Assembly (NCBI RefSeq): GCF_003201975.1
Contig: NZ_QJJQ01000002.1
Coordinates: 150,625-214,624, forward strand
Source: Pseudogracilibacillus auburnensis
GTDB lineage: Bacteria; Bacillota; Bacilli; Bacillales; Amphibacillaceae
Direction: 5' to 3'
DNA: 64,000 nucleotides
Position 1 is the stretch's first letter. Each line of letters starts with the position of its first letter. The translations under genes and the position numbers were made by a program. This document shows, piece after piece, positions 53,656-62,552 of this stretch. The notes beneath the pieces were generated by a model. The model had not been told where the DNA came from. It saw nothing but the letters and a program-made list of their open reading frames with translations, and did no database searches.

Positions 53656-54482
53656 GCTTAGTTAATATTAAATCAATTATGATCAACAACTTATTCCGAT
53701 TACTTATCATTTTAGTTTGCGCTCTATGTGCTTTTCCTCTTTTTTGGATGTTGATCGTTAGTTTAAAGTCAGGAGTTCTGATTTTGGATCCTAGTGTTTG
53801 GTTTTTCACGCCTACACTTGAAAATTATCAAGATGCTTTTTTCTATCGAAACATTTTAGACTATATTAAAAATAGCTTTATCGTTGTCGTGATTACTACC
53901 TTCTTTTCGATCTTAATTGGTGGAATGGCTGCATATGGTTTTGCTAGATTTAATTTTAAAAAGCGGGAAGATACTGCATTTTGGATTCTAAGTTTAAGAA
54001 TGTTACCTCCTTTAGCAACGGTTATTCCATTTTTCGTTATGGCACATTTATTAAAAGTACTTGATACACATATCGTGCTCATAATCTGTTATATGCTTTT
54101 TAACATTCCATTTACCATTTGGATGATGCGCGGATTTTTTGAAGAAATACCTGAAGAAATTGAAGAGGCAGCGTTTATTGATGGCTGTTCCCGCTTCCAA
54201 GTATTTATCAAAATCGTACTTCCACTAGCAATACCTGGTTTAATAGCGACAGGAATTTTTTGTATTATTAACTCTTGGAATGAATTTGTATTTGCTTTAT
54301 TTTTAACGAGCTCTGATGCAATCACCCTCCCAACGACAGTTACATTATTTCTTTCTATTTCTGGCGTAGCTTGGGGAGAGATGTCTGCCGTTGGTGTCAT
54401 TACTGTTATTCCAGTATTAATTTTCGCCATGCTCGTTCAAAAATATATGATTAGAGGTCTGACATTTGGTGGGGTAAAATAG
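53652..54482 (+). CDS. Carbohydrate ABC permease, MalG/UgpE type
   Basis: 276 residues, six helices, EAA loop EEIEEAAFIDGCSRFQVFIK (~165-184). C-terminus YMIRGLTFGGVK is characteristic of MalG-type proteins. Overlaps the previous gene by four bases. Partner of the upstream permease in importing the operon's substrate. Confidence 0.94.
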   Translation: MSLVNIKSIMINNLFRLLIILVCALCAFPLFWMLIVSLKSGVLILDPSVWFFTPTLENYQDAFFYRNILDYIKNSFIVVVITTFFSILIGGMAAYGFARFNFKKREDTAFWILSLRMLPPLATVIPFFVMAHLLKVLDTHIVLIICYMLFNIPFTIWMMRGFFEEIPEEIEEAAFIDGCSRFQVFIKIVLPLAIPGLIATGIFCIINSWNEFVFALFLTSSDAITLPTTVTLFLSISGVAWGEMSAVGVITVIPVLIFAMLVQKYMIRGLTFGGVK

Positions 54483-54527
54483 ACTTCTACTCCATCGTTT
54501 AATTTACTTGTATTAGGAGGAATATAA

Positions 54528-55487
54528 ATGAAAGTTGCTGTACTTGGTAGTGGATTTATGGGAAAAACTCATGCAGAAGCATTGAAACAAATAAAGAATG
54601 TTGAGTTAGTAGGAATTTATACAACGAGTCATAATCCACAAAGTGTCACTTCCTTTGATAGTCCGATTTATACATCATTTGACAAATTAATGATGGAACA
54701 GAAACCAGATATAGTAAGTGTTTGTTTACCAACTCACTTACATAAGCAATATGTGTTAAAAGCTGCAGAACTCGGTGTTCACATAATATGTGAGAAGCCT
54801 ATTGCATTAAATTTAGAAGATGCACGTGAAATGATCTCCGTTTGTGAGGAAAAAAAAGTAAAACTGTTTATTGGACATGTTTTGCGCTTTTTTCCAGAGT
54901 ATCATCAGTTAAAAACGGATGTAGACACGGGGAAAGTTGGAAACATTGGGGTCATGCATACACGAAGAGCAAATGACCATCCTGGCATTCACCATAAATG
55001 GTATAACGATTACAAGAAGAGCGGTGGGGTGATTCTTGATTTAATGATCCATGATTTAGATTTTATGCGTTATTTAAATGGAGAAGTAAAATCTGTTTTT
55101 GCTATGAATAAACGAGCAGACAATTTGGATTATGCATTAGTTACATTACTCTTTGAGAATGATGCTATCGCAAACTTGGAAGGACTTTGGGGAAGACCTG
55201 GCTCTCTTGAATACAGCTGTGAAGTGTATGGAGATAAAGGTGTTTTACATTTAAGGAACGGCAAAGACCCAGTAAAAGTTAGCTTACATGATAAAGATAT
55301 TAAAACAATCAATCCGTTATACAATGACCCATATTACTTACAATTGAGTCATTTCATAACTTGTTTGAAAGATAATGAAGAACCGATTGTTACTACTTCT
55401 GACGCTTATGAAGCGGCGAAATTATCCTTAGCTGCACTTAAGTCAATCAATAGTAGTAAACCAGTATTGATAAAAGATGTTACGTAA
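54528..55487 (+). CDS. Gfo/Idh/MocA-family oxidoreductase 1
   Basis: 319 residues. N-terminal Rossmann domain (VAVLGSGFMGKTHAEALKQI), the family EKP motif in HIICEKPIALNLEDAREM (~90) and a C-terminal alpha/beta domain with HDLDFMRYLNG (catalytic DxxxH-type region ~178). NAD(P)-dependent oxidation of a sugar, inositol or glycoside. ATG behind TAGGAGG, 45 bases after the permease gene. First of three paralogues in the operon. Confidence 0.9.
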   Translation: MKVAVLGSGFMGKTHAEALKQIKNVELVGIYTTSHNPQSVTSFDSPIYTSFDKLMMEQKPDIVSVCLPTHLHKQYVLKAAELGVHIICEKPIALNLEDAREMISVCEEKKVKLFIGHVLRFFPEYHQLKTDVDTGKVGNIGVMHTRRANDHPGIHHKWYNDYKKSGGVILDLMIHDLDFMRYLNGEVKSVFAMNKRADNLDYALVTLLFENDAIANLEGLWGRPGSLEYSCEVYGDKGVLHLRNGKDPVKVSLHDKDIKTINPLYNDPYYLQLSHFITCLKDNEEPIVTTSDAYEAAKLSLAALKSINSSKPVLIKDVT

Positions 55488-55504
55488 TATTGGAGGTAAA
55501 GAGT

Positions 55505-56515
55505 ATGAAAAAAATAAAAGTTGGCATGATTAGTTTTGCTCATGCAGGTCATCCAGATAGTTATCTTTCTTTTTTAATCAATCATCCAAATGTTGAAATA
55601 ATCGGTCTTGCTCATCACGATAAAGAACGTCTTCAAAAGCATCTAGATGCATATGCACTTCCGTATTACGCAAATTATGAAGAGTTATTACAAACAGATT
55701 GTGATGCAGTCATTATTTGTTCAGAGTATGTAAATCATGCAAAAATTGTCATGGAAGCTGCGGAAGCGAAAAAACATATTTTATGTGAAAAACCGTTAGG
55801 ATTGTCTATTCCAGAAATGCGAGCAATGATTAAGACTTGCAAAGAAAATAATGTTCAGTTAATGACTGCGTTTCCGTCACGATTTTCAAAACCTATTCAA
55901 GAAGTAAAAAAGATGATTGATCGTGGTGGCTTAGGCGAAGTTTTAGCAATTAAAGGAACAAACCGTGGGGTGAATCCTGGTAGCTGGTTTATCGATCCGC
56001 TGAAATCAGGTGGCGGAGCTTTAATGGACCATACCGTTCACGTGATGGATTTAATGTTTTGGTTAACTAACTCGGAAGTGAAAGATGTTTATACAGAAGC
56101 GAGTACGAAATTTAACGATATTGATGTTGAAGATGCTGGTATCGTACATGTTACATTCAACAATGGTACGATTGGTGTCATTGATACGAGCTGGTCGTTG
56201 CACGAATCTTTTCCAAGAAGTTTTGACTTAACGTTACAAATTACAGGTACGAAAGGATCGATTTTTGTTGATGTGCTCGGTCAAAGCAATGAATTGTACA
56301 GCAAAGAAACAAAAAAAGCAACATGGGAATTTTGGGGAGATAATATTGATCAATACTTAGTAAATGCTTTTGTCCACGCAATCGTACACAATGAACAAGT
56401 CCCAATAACTGGTGAAGATGGCTTTAACTCAACAGCAGTAGCATTAGCAACATACGAGTCTTTGAGAATGAAAGAACCCGTTGACTATAACTCTTTCATT
56501 CAAAGTAAATTATAA
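55505..56515 (+). CDS. Gfo/Idh/MocA-family oxidoreductase 2
   Basis: 336 residues. Starts VGMISFAHAGHPDSYLSFLI, which lacks the canonical GxGxxG and reads more like the variant subgroup; EKP in HILCEKPLGLSIPEMRAM (~93) and MDHTVHVMDLMFWLT (~177) follow. The altered dinucleotide motif suggests different cofactor or substrate handling from paralogues 1 and 3. The frame opens at TTG 55490; the ATG at 55505 has TTGGAGG at eight bases. 17 bases after the previous gene. Confidence 0.88.
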   Translation: MKKIKVGMISFAHAGHPDSYLSFLINHPNVEIIGLAHHDKERLQKHLDAYALPYYANYEELLQTDCDAVIICSEYVNHAKIVMEAAEAKKHILCEKPLGLSIPEMRAMIKTCKENNVQLMTAFPSRFSKPIQEVKKMIDRGGLGEVLAIKGTNRGVNPGSWFIDPLKSGGGALMDHTVHVMDLMFWLTNSEVKDVYTEASTKFNDIDVEDAGIVHVTFNNGTIGVIDTSWSLHESFPRSFDLTLQITGTKGSIFVDVLGQSNELYSKETKKATWEFWGDNIDQYLVNAFVHAIVHNEQVPITGEDGFNSTAVALATYESLRMKEPVDYNSFIQSKL

Positions 56516-56530
56516 TATATGGTGACTAAG

Positions 56531-57562
56531 ATGAAAAAAATCAAAATTGGAATTATTGGTGCTGGTACTTGGGGAGAAACACATGCAAGAATATTTAAGG
56601 AAGATCTAAATACTGAACTGACTGCCATTTGTGACTTACAAGAAGAAAAAGCGCTATCTTTAGCGAAGTCTGTATGTTTACCACAAGCATGCGTTTATAC
56701 AAATCATGAGGATATGTTACAACATGCGGCATTAGATGCCGTTGCAATAGTCACACCAGATTTTGCTCATTATCATCTTGCAATGGATTGTATTAAGGCA
56801 AAAAAGCATATTATATTAGAAAAACCATTAACTACTAATGGTGCAGAAGCTAAACATATTGTTCAAGCAGTGAAAGAGAATAATGTTCGCTTAATGGTAG
56901 ATTTACATAGTAGATGGAGCCCTCTTTTTGCTTTGACAAAGGAAGCAATTAAAGCTGACGAAATTGGAGAAGTACAACATGCATATTTACGACTAAACGA
57001 TATTAAATATGTAGCAACCGACTTGTTACCTTGGGCAGAAAAGTCTTCTATTTTATGGTTTTTAGGTTATCATGCTGTAGATTTACTTCGTTGGCTTTTC
57101 AACGATGAAGTGGAGAGAGTTTATTCTGTATCACGAAAAGGCGTATTAAATGCGGAAGGTGTCAACACAGATGATGTTTTTCAGTCCATATTAGAATTTA
57201 AAAAAGGTGGGATTGCCACACTAGAGAATGCTTGGATTACGCCAAATTCACATCCGAATATTAATGATATAAAATTGAATATTACTGGTAGTAAGGGAAT
57301 GCTCAATGTCGATCCAACAAATAGCCGTGTGATAGAAAAATTTACGGAACATTCATATGAACAACCGGATTATCTCGTTCGACATTCCGTTCATGGTAAG
57401 TATAAAGGATTCGCTTACGAAAGTATTCGGCACTTTATTGATCAACTTGTTTCAGGGGAGGATTTCTACGTAACAGTGGAAGACGCCTATCATACAACTA
57501 TCGTTGTTCAAACTTTACTTGAATCTGCTAAAACGCGAAAACCTATCGTTGTTGAATATTAA
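56531..57562 (+). CDS. Gfo/Idh/MocA-family oxidoreductase 3
   Basis: 343 residues. Rossmann motif IGIIGAGTWGETHARIF, EKP in HIILEKPLTTNGAEAKHI (~93) and GYHAVDLLRWLF (~178). Same family as the two genes before it. ATG at 56531 with GGTGA; an earlier ATG at 56519 lacks spacing. Last gene of the operon, followed by two terminators. The three enzymes probably act in successive oxidation/reduction steps on one imported carbohydrate. Confidence 0.88.
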   Translation: MKKIKIGIIGAGTWGETHARIFKEDLNTELTAICDLQEEKALSLAKSVCLPQACVYTNHEDMLQHAALDAVAIVTPDFAHYHLAMDCIKAKKHIILEKPLTTNGAEAKHIVQAVKENNVRLMVDLHSRWSPLFALTKEAIKADEIGEVQHAYLRLNDIKYVATDLLPWAEKSSILWFLGYHAVDLLRWLFNDEVERVYSVSRKGVLNAEGVNTDDVFQSILEFKKGGIATLENAWITPNSHPNINDIKLNITGSKGMLNVDPTNSRVIEKFTEHSYEQPDYLVRHSVHGKYKGFAYESIRHFIDQLVSGEDFYVTVEDAYHTTIVVQTLLESAKTRKPIVVEY

Positions 57563-57567
57563 TGAGA

Positions 57568-57613
57568 ATTCCCTTTAATTGGACATCCGTTTACGTAAAG
57601 GGAGTTTTCTCTT
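57568..57613 (+). terminator. Terminator of the ABC/oxidoreductase operon
   Basis: CCCTTTA / TAAAGGG arms (57571-57577 and 57596-57602), followed by AGTTTTCTCTTT. Confidence 0.7.
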
Positions 57614-57655
57614 TAACTTAAAAGTAGTGTTCTTTAAACTTTCAAAAGATCCCAA

Positions 57656-57686
57656 AAAATAGCACGGTCCACAACCGTGCTATTTT
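57656..57686. terminator. Bidirectional terminator
   Basis: Perfect 13-base arms AAAATAGCACGGT / ACCGTGCTATTTT with loop CCACA. It resembles, in stem start but not loop, the terminator beside the duplicated gene end at 63822-63856. 57687-57917 shows no gene. Confidence 0.85.
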
Positions 57687-57917
57687 AAATGAATTTTAAA
57701 ACTCCATTTTATTTCAATATTTTTCCTAAGTTGAAATCATTTTATGTTTAATTATTATAACATCAGGATAAAGGATTTTTTGTCAATTTTTTTTACTCCA
57801 TGTATATATTCTACTTCAATATCACAGTGACTATTTCATCTACTCTTGCTTTAGTGTTTCCTTTGCTAATGTTGATTCGATCACTTTTTTTGGGGTATTT
57901 CATCCCCAAAAATCCCT

Positions 57918-58064
57918 TTTTATTCCGACTCTTCTCCCATTTCCTCTAATGCATCAGGATAAATAATTTCGCTAAATACTTCTTTCGTTTCGGCATCTTC
58001 AAGCGAGATCGTTACTTTTTCTTTTTCAATGTCTTTCCCATTGAAGACTTGATAAAATAAACTG
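57918..58064. repeat. 147-bp direct repeat, left copy
   Basis: Identical base for base to 63853-63999. It covers the 3' end of an unknown minus-strand gene. The two copies flank the biotin gene block in direct orientation. Confidence 0.95.
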
Positions 58065-58274
58065 ATCACTCCTAAGGAGAGTTGTGACAAATCCATCAAA
58101 ACTATTTTCAAACATTTCCTGATCGACAACCATATGTATCTTCGTAAAGTCATCATTGTATGTAATATCGTGAATGGAGGCGAATTCTTCATCTTCTGCA
58201 ATTTCAGCTATCATGTCTACTAACTCTTCTTTCATTTCTGCTAACATTTCTTTATGTTCTCTTTTGGACATCAT
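57920..58274 (-). pseudogene. Frameshifted copy of an unknown small acidic protein gene
   Basis: Two overlapping frames form one broken gene. The 5' part (from 58274) reads MSKREHKEMLAEMKEELVDM ... HMVVDQEMFENSFDGF; a shift near 58070 moves to LSLGVISLFYQVFNGKDIEK ... PDALEEMGEESE, ending at 57920. A joined protein would have about 118 residues, rich in Glu/Asp. Family not recognised. The last 48 codons are identical to the partial gene at 63855-64000. Ribosome site is weak. Confidence 0.75.
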
Positions 58275-58477
58275 ATGTCAGACTAAATTACCTCATTTCT
58301 TTTTTACTATTGCTAATCAACTATTTTCTTTTAATTTTATCTATCTCGTGATTCTGACTTCAATTCCTACCACAAACTATGAACACCATTACTTTCAGCT
58401 AAAAAGTTCATCCTACTATACGTGTATGATTTTCTTGATCAAGTTTTACGCCAAGATAAACACAAAAAAACAAAACA

Positions 58478-58497
58478 GGCTAACCATCCCGTTAGCC
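58478..58497 (-). terminator. Terminator of the bioD-bioA transcript
   Basis: Minus strand GGCTAAC-N6-GTTAGCC followed by TGTTTTGTTTTTTTG. The rest of 58275-58558 shows no gene. Confidence 0.88.
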
Positions 58498-58558
58498 CGC
58501 TTCACTTTTATTTCCACATCGGCTGCAATGGCTACGCTAGAATCAACATCAGCATTGC

Positions 58559-59923
58559 CTATACATTCACTTTCTCCCCCACATCTTCCGTCACTTGCTC
58601 TATTCCCTTCCTTAATATCGTTAACATTTCAGCTAACTCTTCGTATGTTGCTGACAGTGGTGGCATAAAGACGATAACATCTCCAAGCGGGCGGGTTAAC
58701 ATCCCTAGTTCACGCATTTTTAATGTCGCTTGATAACCGACTCGCTCCTCCCATGGAAATGCTTCCTTCGTCTCCTTATTTTTTACAAGTTCAATTCCAC
58801 ACATTAAGCCTAACTTCCTAACATCTCCTACATGCTCCAATTTAGCAATTTCTTGTAATTGATTGGCAAGCCACTCAGATTTCTCCTCAGCTTGCTTCAC
58901 AAGATTTTCCTTTTCAAAAATTTCTAAATTTGCTAAAGCAGCTGCACAGCCTAATTGGTTGCCTGTATAAGAATGTCCGTGATAAAAGGTTTTTCCTTCT
59001 TTAAAGTCTGCATAAAACGCTTGATAAATTTCTTCACTTGTAAGTGTTGCAGCGATTGGTAAATAACCGCCTGAAATTCCTTTTGCAAGTGTCATCATGT
59101 CTGGTTGGACATTTTCATGTTCGACTGCAAACATTTTCCCTGTCCGACCGAATCCAGTCGCAACTTCATCGACAATAAGTAAAATATTGTATTTGCGACA
59201 TAATTGTTCGACCCCTTTTAAATATCCATTTGGCATGACGTTCATCCCGCCTGCTCCTTGCATAATCGACTCGACTGTCATCCCGGCAATTTCATCATGA
59301 TGATTTTTAAAAATTTCTCCCAATTCAGTAAGCGATTGTTCACAAACGACTTTTTCATCATCAGAAGGATGATGATACACATTTGGATAAGGAACGACGA
59401 TTGAATCAAATAAGAGGGAATTGTAGACACGATGATAAATATCAATTGATCCAACACTCATCGTTCCAACTGTATCGCCATGATATCCATTACGTAAAGT
59501 GACAAATTTCTTTTTATGTGGTTGTCCTACATTTTGCCAATATTGATAGGCCATTTTAATAGAAATTTCAACCGATGTTGCACCACTATCCGAATAAAAG
59601 ACTCGTGTTAATCGTTCGGGAGCCAGATCGATGATTTTTTTAGCAAGTAAAATAGACGGGACATTTGCTGCCCCTAACAATGTAGAGTGGGAAATTTTAT
59701 CCAATTGCTTTTTAATCGCTTCGTCTATTTCTTTTTTTCGGTGCCCGTGTACATTCAACCAAAGTGAAGAATAAGCATCCAAATATTCATTTCCTTCGAT
59801 ATCTTTTAAATGCACTCCTTCCCCACTCTCGATAATAAGTGGATCTTTCTCATAATCACTCATTTGTGTAAATGGTAACCACATATGTTGTTTACTAATA
59901 TGTAATAATTGTTGCTGATCCAT
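58559..59923 (-). CDS. bioA: 7,8-diaminopelargonate aminotransferase
   Basis: 454 residues, PLP class III aminotransferase. [20 protein letters not shown] at the N-terminus is the BioA hallmark; [20 protein letters not shown] and PLP Lys in [19 protein letters not shown] (~283) are present. Converts KAPA to DAPA in biotin synthesis. Bacillus enzymes of this group (BioK) use lysine rather than S-adenosylmethionine as amino donor; sequence alone does not decide here. It lies 11 bases after bioD and shares the BirA-controlled promoter. Confidence 0.93.
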   Translation of the reverse strand: MDQQQLLHISKQHMWLPFTQMSDYEKDPLIIESGEGVHLKDIEGNEYLDAYSSLWLNVHGHRKKEIDEAIKKQLDKISHSTLLGAANVPSILLAKKIIDLAPERLTRVFYSDSGATSVEISIKMAYQYWQNVGQPHKKKFVTLRNGYHGDTVGTMSVGSIDIYHRVYNSLLFDSIVVPYPNVYHHPSDDEKVVCEQSLTELGEIFKNHHDEIAGMTVESIMQGAGGMNVMPNGYLKGVEQLCRKYNILLIVDEVATGFGRTGKMFAVEHENVQPDMMTLAKGISGGYLPIAATLTSEEIYQAFYADFKEGKTFYHGHSYTGNQLGCAAALANLEIFEKENLVKQAEEKSEWLANQLQEIAKLEHVGDVRKLGLMCGIELVKNKETKEAFPWEERVGYQATLKMRELGMLTRPLGDVIVFMPPLSATYEELAEMLTILRKGIEQVTEDVGEKVNV

Positions 59924-59934
59924 TCGAATCCTCC

Positions 59935-60639
59935 TTAATTTTTGGTTATATTTTTATCCCAATTTTTCGTTAAGATTGCTCGTTCTTCTTTTTTCTTCAA
60001 TCGCTGTTCTAGATTGTGTACAAAAGGAACCGTGCCGACAACTGGTACATTCGTTAACTGCTCGATCATTTTAATATTGTCATTTTCTAGTGTCTCGTCC
60101 TCCCTTCCCATCCCATTTAAGATGATACCGGCAATTGGAATCTGTTTTGCTTGGATGACCTTGATTGATAAAACGGTATGATTAATCGTTCCTAGTCCTG
60201 CTTCTCCTACCAAAATGACGGGATACATCAACTCTTTCATGAAATCAATCATACAATAACCTGTTTTTGTCATTGGAACATAAAGTCCACCCGCTCCTTC
60301 TACAACGATACCGTCATACCTTTTTTCAATTTCTGTTATATGCTGGTGGATTTTCCCCAAATGAAAAGTGACATTTTCCTTTTCCGCTGCTAAATGCGGG
60401 GAACTCGGCATTTGTAATACATATGTACAATGGCGATCAAATTCCGAGTCTTTAAATACGTGCTTATACATTTCTGGATCAGGAGCAAGTAACTTTCCAT
60501 CTACAATATTTGCCCCTGTTTGAATCGGCTTATAAGGAAAAAGTTGTGTATGCTGGTCACTTAAAAAATCAGTAAGTAGTGTTGTTACAACGGTTTTTCC
60601 AACATTAGTCCCTGTACCTGTGACAAAATAACTTAACAT
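59935..60639 (-). CDS. bioD: Dethiobiotin synthetase
   Basis: 234 residues. P-loop [19 protein letters not shown] (~4-22), KPIQTGA (~37) and [13 protein letters not shown] (~112) define BioD. Carboxylates and closes the ring of DAPA using ATP and CO2. First gene of the minus-strand unit, with its start 18 bases from the BirA operator. ATG behind GAAGGGG. Confidence 0.94.
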   Translation of the reverse strand: MLSYFVTGTGTNVGKTVVTTLLTDFLSDQHTQLFPYKPIQTGANIVDGKLLAPDPEMYKHVFKDSEFDRHCTYVLQMPSSPHLAAEKENVTFHLGKIHQHITEIEKRYDGIVVEGAGGLYVPMTKTGYCMIDFMKELMYPVILVGEAGLGTINHTVLSIKVIQAKQIPIAGIILNGMGREDETLENDNIKMIEQLTNVPVVGTVPFVHNLEQRLKKKEERAILTKNWDKNITKN

Positions 60640-60657
60640 TCGTCCCCTTCTTTCTCA

Positions 60658-60687
60658 TTGTTAACCATTTTACTTTAAGGTTAACAT
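60658..60687. promoter_or_regulatory. BirA operator between bioD and bioY
   Basis: TTGTTAAC-N14-GTTAACAT matches the Firmicute BirA box (two inverted TTGTTAAC half-sites ~14-15 bases apart). It sits in the 94-bp divergent region and would repress both bioDA and bioY-bioF when biotinyl-AMP is plentiful. Confidence 0.9.
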
Positions 60688-60733
60688 ATATTATGATTAG
60701 TCACAAGAAAATAATTCAAGGGGGAAAATTGAT

Positions 60734-61294
60734 TTGAAAACGAAACCATTGATTCTTTGCTCCTTGTTTGCTGCATTGATGGGGGTAGGGGCAAATGTTT
60801 CTTCATTTCTTACGATTGGTGGAGTACCAATCACTTTACAATTACTATTCGCTATTTTAGCTGGGGGCGTATTAGGAAGTAGACTTGGAGCTTTTAGTAT
60901 GTTCGCTTATTTATTTATCGGTCTCATCGGTGCTCCTGTATTCGCTCAATTTAAAGGAGGAGTAGGCTCCATCTTTAGTCCAACTTTTGGCTTTATCATT
61001 TCATTTATTTTCGTCAGTTTCCTTGTTGGTACATGTATTGAAAGATGGGGAAATAACCGTAAGACTTACCTGTTTGCAGGCGTACTTGCTATTTTAGTTA
61101 ATTATGTGATTGGGACAAACTATATGTTTGCCGCGCTACAATGGTGGGCGGATGCACCTGAAGGATTTAGTTACCTCGTTGCCTGGTCTTGGATGGGAGC
61201 ATATTTGCCGTTAGATATAGTAGTATGTGTTTTTGCCTTCACATTGTTAAAGCGGCTACATCATGCGTTACAACCAATGCTTGTAATGAAATAA
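60734..61294 (+). CDS. bioY: Biotin transporter BioY (ECF S component)
   Basis: 186 residues, six helices. BioY signature GGVPITLQLLFAILAGGVLG and the GGVGSIFSPTFGFIISF segment are clear. Binds biotin and works with the shared ECF energy-coupling module. Start is TTG at 60734 behind AAGGGGG. First gene of the plus-strand biotin unit, directly after the BirA operator. Confidence 0.93.
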   Translation: MKTKPLILCSLFAALMGVGANVSSFLTIGGVPITLQLLFAILAGGVLGSRLGAFSMFAYLFIGLIGAPVFAQFKGGVGSIFSPTFGFIISFIFVSFLVGTCIERWGNNRKTYLFAGVLAILVNYVIGTNYMFAALQWWADAPEGFSYLVAWSWMGAYLPLDIVVCVFAFTLLKRLHHALQPMLVMK

Positions 61295-61315
61295 ATTTTA
61301 AAGGAGATCGTTTCA

Positions 61316-61810
61316 TTGAATAAAAAAGTATATACAATCGTTGAAATCAGTTTACTTGCATCCTTTATCATTATTAGTGGGGCATTTAAAATACCAACAG
61401 GCATTCCGGGGAGTGAATTTCAAATGTCTGCACCGATTGCTATTGCCATTTGTGCGGTATTTGGTTTTAAACGCTATATTATTGCCGGTATTATAGCTAG
61501 TAGTATTTTATTTATGCTTGGCATACATACATTGCTCAACATTGAAATCGCCATGATTTTCCGCATTGTTGGTGGGGGAATTGTCGCCATATTTAGGACT
61601 CGATTACCTGTTCTAATAGTTGCAGGACCAATTGGAACATTAGCAGCTAGATTTGTACTTGCTCTAACTTTACAGGTACCTGCACTTTCTCTCATTATCG
61701 CAGCTATTCCAGGGATGATTTTTACAGCAATAATGAGTTATCCAATCATGAGAGTCATGCAAAAAGTCTATCAACGAAAAGGAATGAAACAACATGAAAA
61801 AATGGTATAG
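61316..61810 (+). CDS. Small membrane protein in the biotin operon, possibly an ECF S component
   Basis: 164 residues with five or six hydrophobic helices. The N-terminus and EISLLASFIIISGAFKIPTG, then MSAPIAIAICAVFGFKRYI, resemble S components of ECF importers, but I cannot place it in a named family. Located between bioY and bioW, overlapping bioW by 17 bases, so it is co-translated with pimelate activation. An attractive guess is import of pimelate or another precursor. TTG start with AAAGGAG. Confidence 0.75.
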   Translation: MNKKVYTIVEISLLASFIIISGAFKIPTGIPGSEFQMSAPIAIAICAVFGFKRYIIAGIIASSILFMLGIHTLLNIEIAMIFRIVGGGIVAIFRTRLPVLIVAGPIGTLAARFVLALTLQVPALSLIIAAIPGMIFTAIMSYPIMRVMQKVYQRKGMKQHEKMV

Positions 61811-62552
61811 TATACGAATGCGTTCAAGCAAAGGAGGTTCTCACGAAAACGGAGGTCAGCATATTTCTGGAGCAGAGCGACTTGTCAAACAAACAGAGAT
61901 AGAGACGACGGCTCTTGAAATGATTCATCGTGCCTCTAATCATACACGTGGTAAAGCAGATTTTATTTCATTAAAGATTGAAACCGTTCAGCCAAATGAA
62001 ATCCACTATATTTCACCTTTACGAGTGAAGGAAGTGACTAATTCACATCCCCATACAGCGAAGAAAGTAATTAGCGAACAATTAGCAACCTTACCGATTC
62101 AGCAAGAGCTACTTTTTTCTTTATATGATTGGGTGATCCATGACGAGATGACTAGAGGAGCCATCATTGTAGACATCAACAATGGGAAACGGTTGGATCC
62201 TTCCATTAATCGGGGTATACGTGTGTCACATGTTGATTGGGATAATCAATTTAAAGATAGATGGCAAATCAAAAACGATATCTTTTATAATGAAAGACGT
62301 GCAGAAGCAATTGCTTTATCTTCTAAAGTTGCTGCAGCTGGAACTATTTGTGAAATTTGTTGTTCTGATGATCCTGAATATACGACTGGCTATCTTTCTT
62401 ATCAAAACACGTTCATTCGAGTTCCAAATATGAAGGAGAAATATTCACCTCGGGGTGGACGTGTGTTTATCATTGATTCAACTAATATTCAGCTTGATCA
62501 ATACATTCACTTTTTAGAAAAAACACCAGTACTTATAGGGGTAAAGGAATGA
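61794..62552 (+). CDS. bioW: 6-carboxyhexanoate-CoA ligase (pimeloyl-CoA synthetase)
   Basis: 252 residues. Features of BioW: YSIRMRSSKGGSHENGGQHI at the N-terminus, RGAIIVDINNGKRLDPSINR (~125), ALSSKVAAAGTICEICCSDD and SPRGGRVFII. Activates free pimelate with ATP and CoA, the BioW route found in Bacillus. Overlaps the preceding membrane-protein gene and is followed by bioF with a four-base overlap. Confidence 0.94.
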   Translation: MKKWYSIRMRSSKGGSHENGGQHISGAERLVKQTEIETTALEMIHRASNHTRGKADFISLKIETVQPNEIHYISPLRVKEVTNSHPHTAKKVISEQLATLPIQQELLFSLYDWVIHDEMTRGAIIVDINNGKRLDPSINRGIRVSHVDWDNQFKDRWQIKNDIFYNERRAEAIALSSKVAAAGTICEICCSDDPEYTTGYLSYQNTFIRVPNMKEKYSPRGGRVFIIDSTNIQLDQYIHFLEKTPVLIGVKE

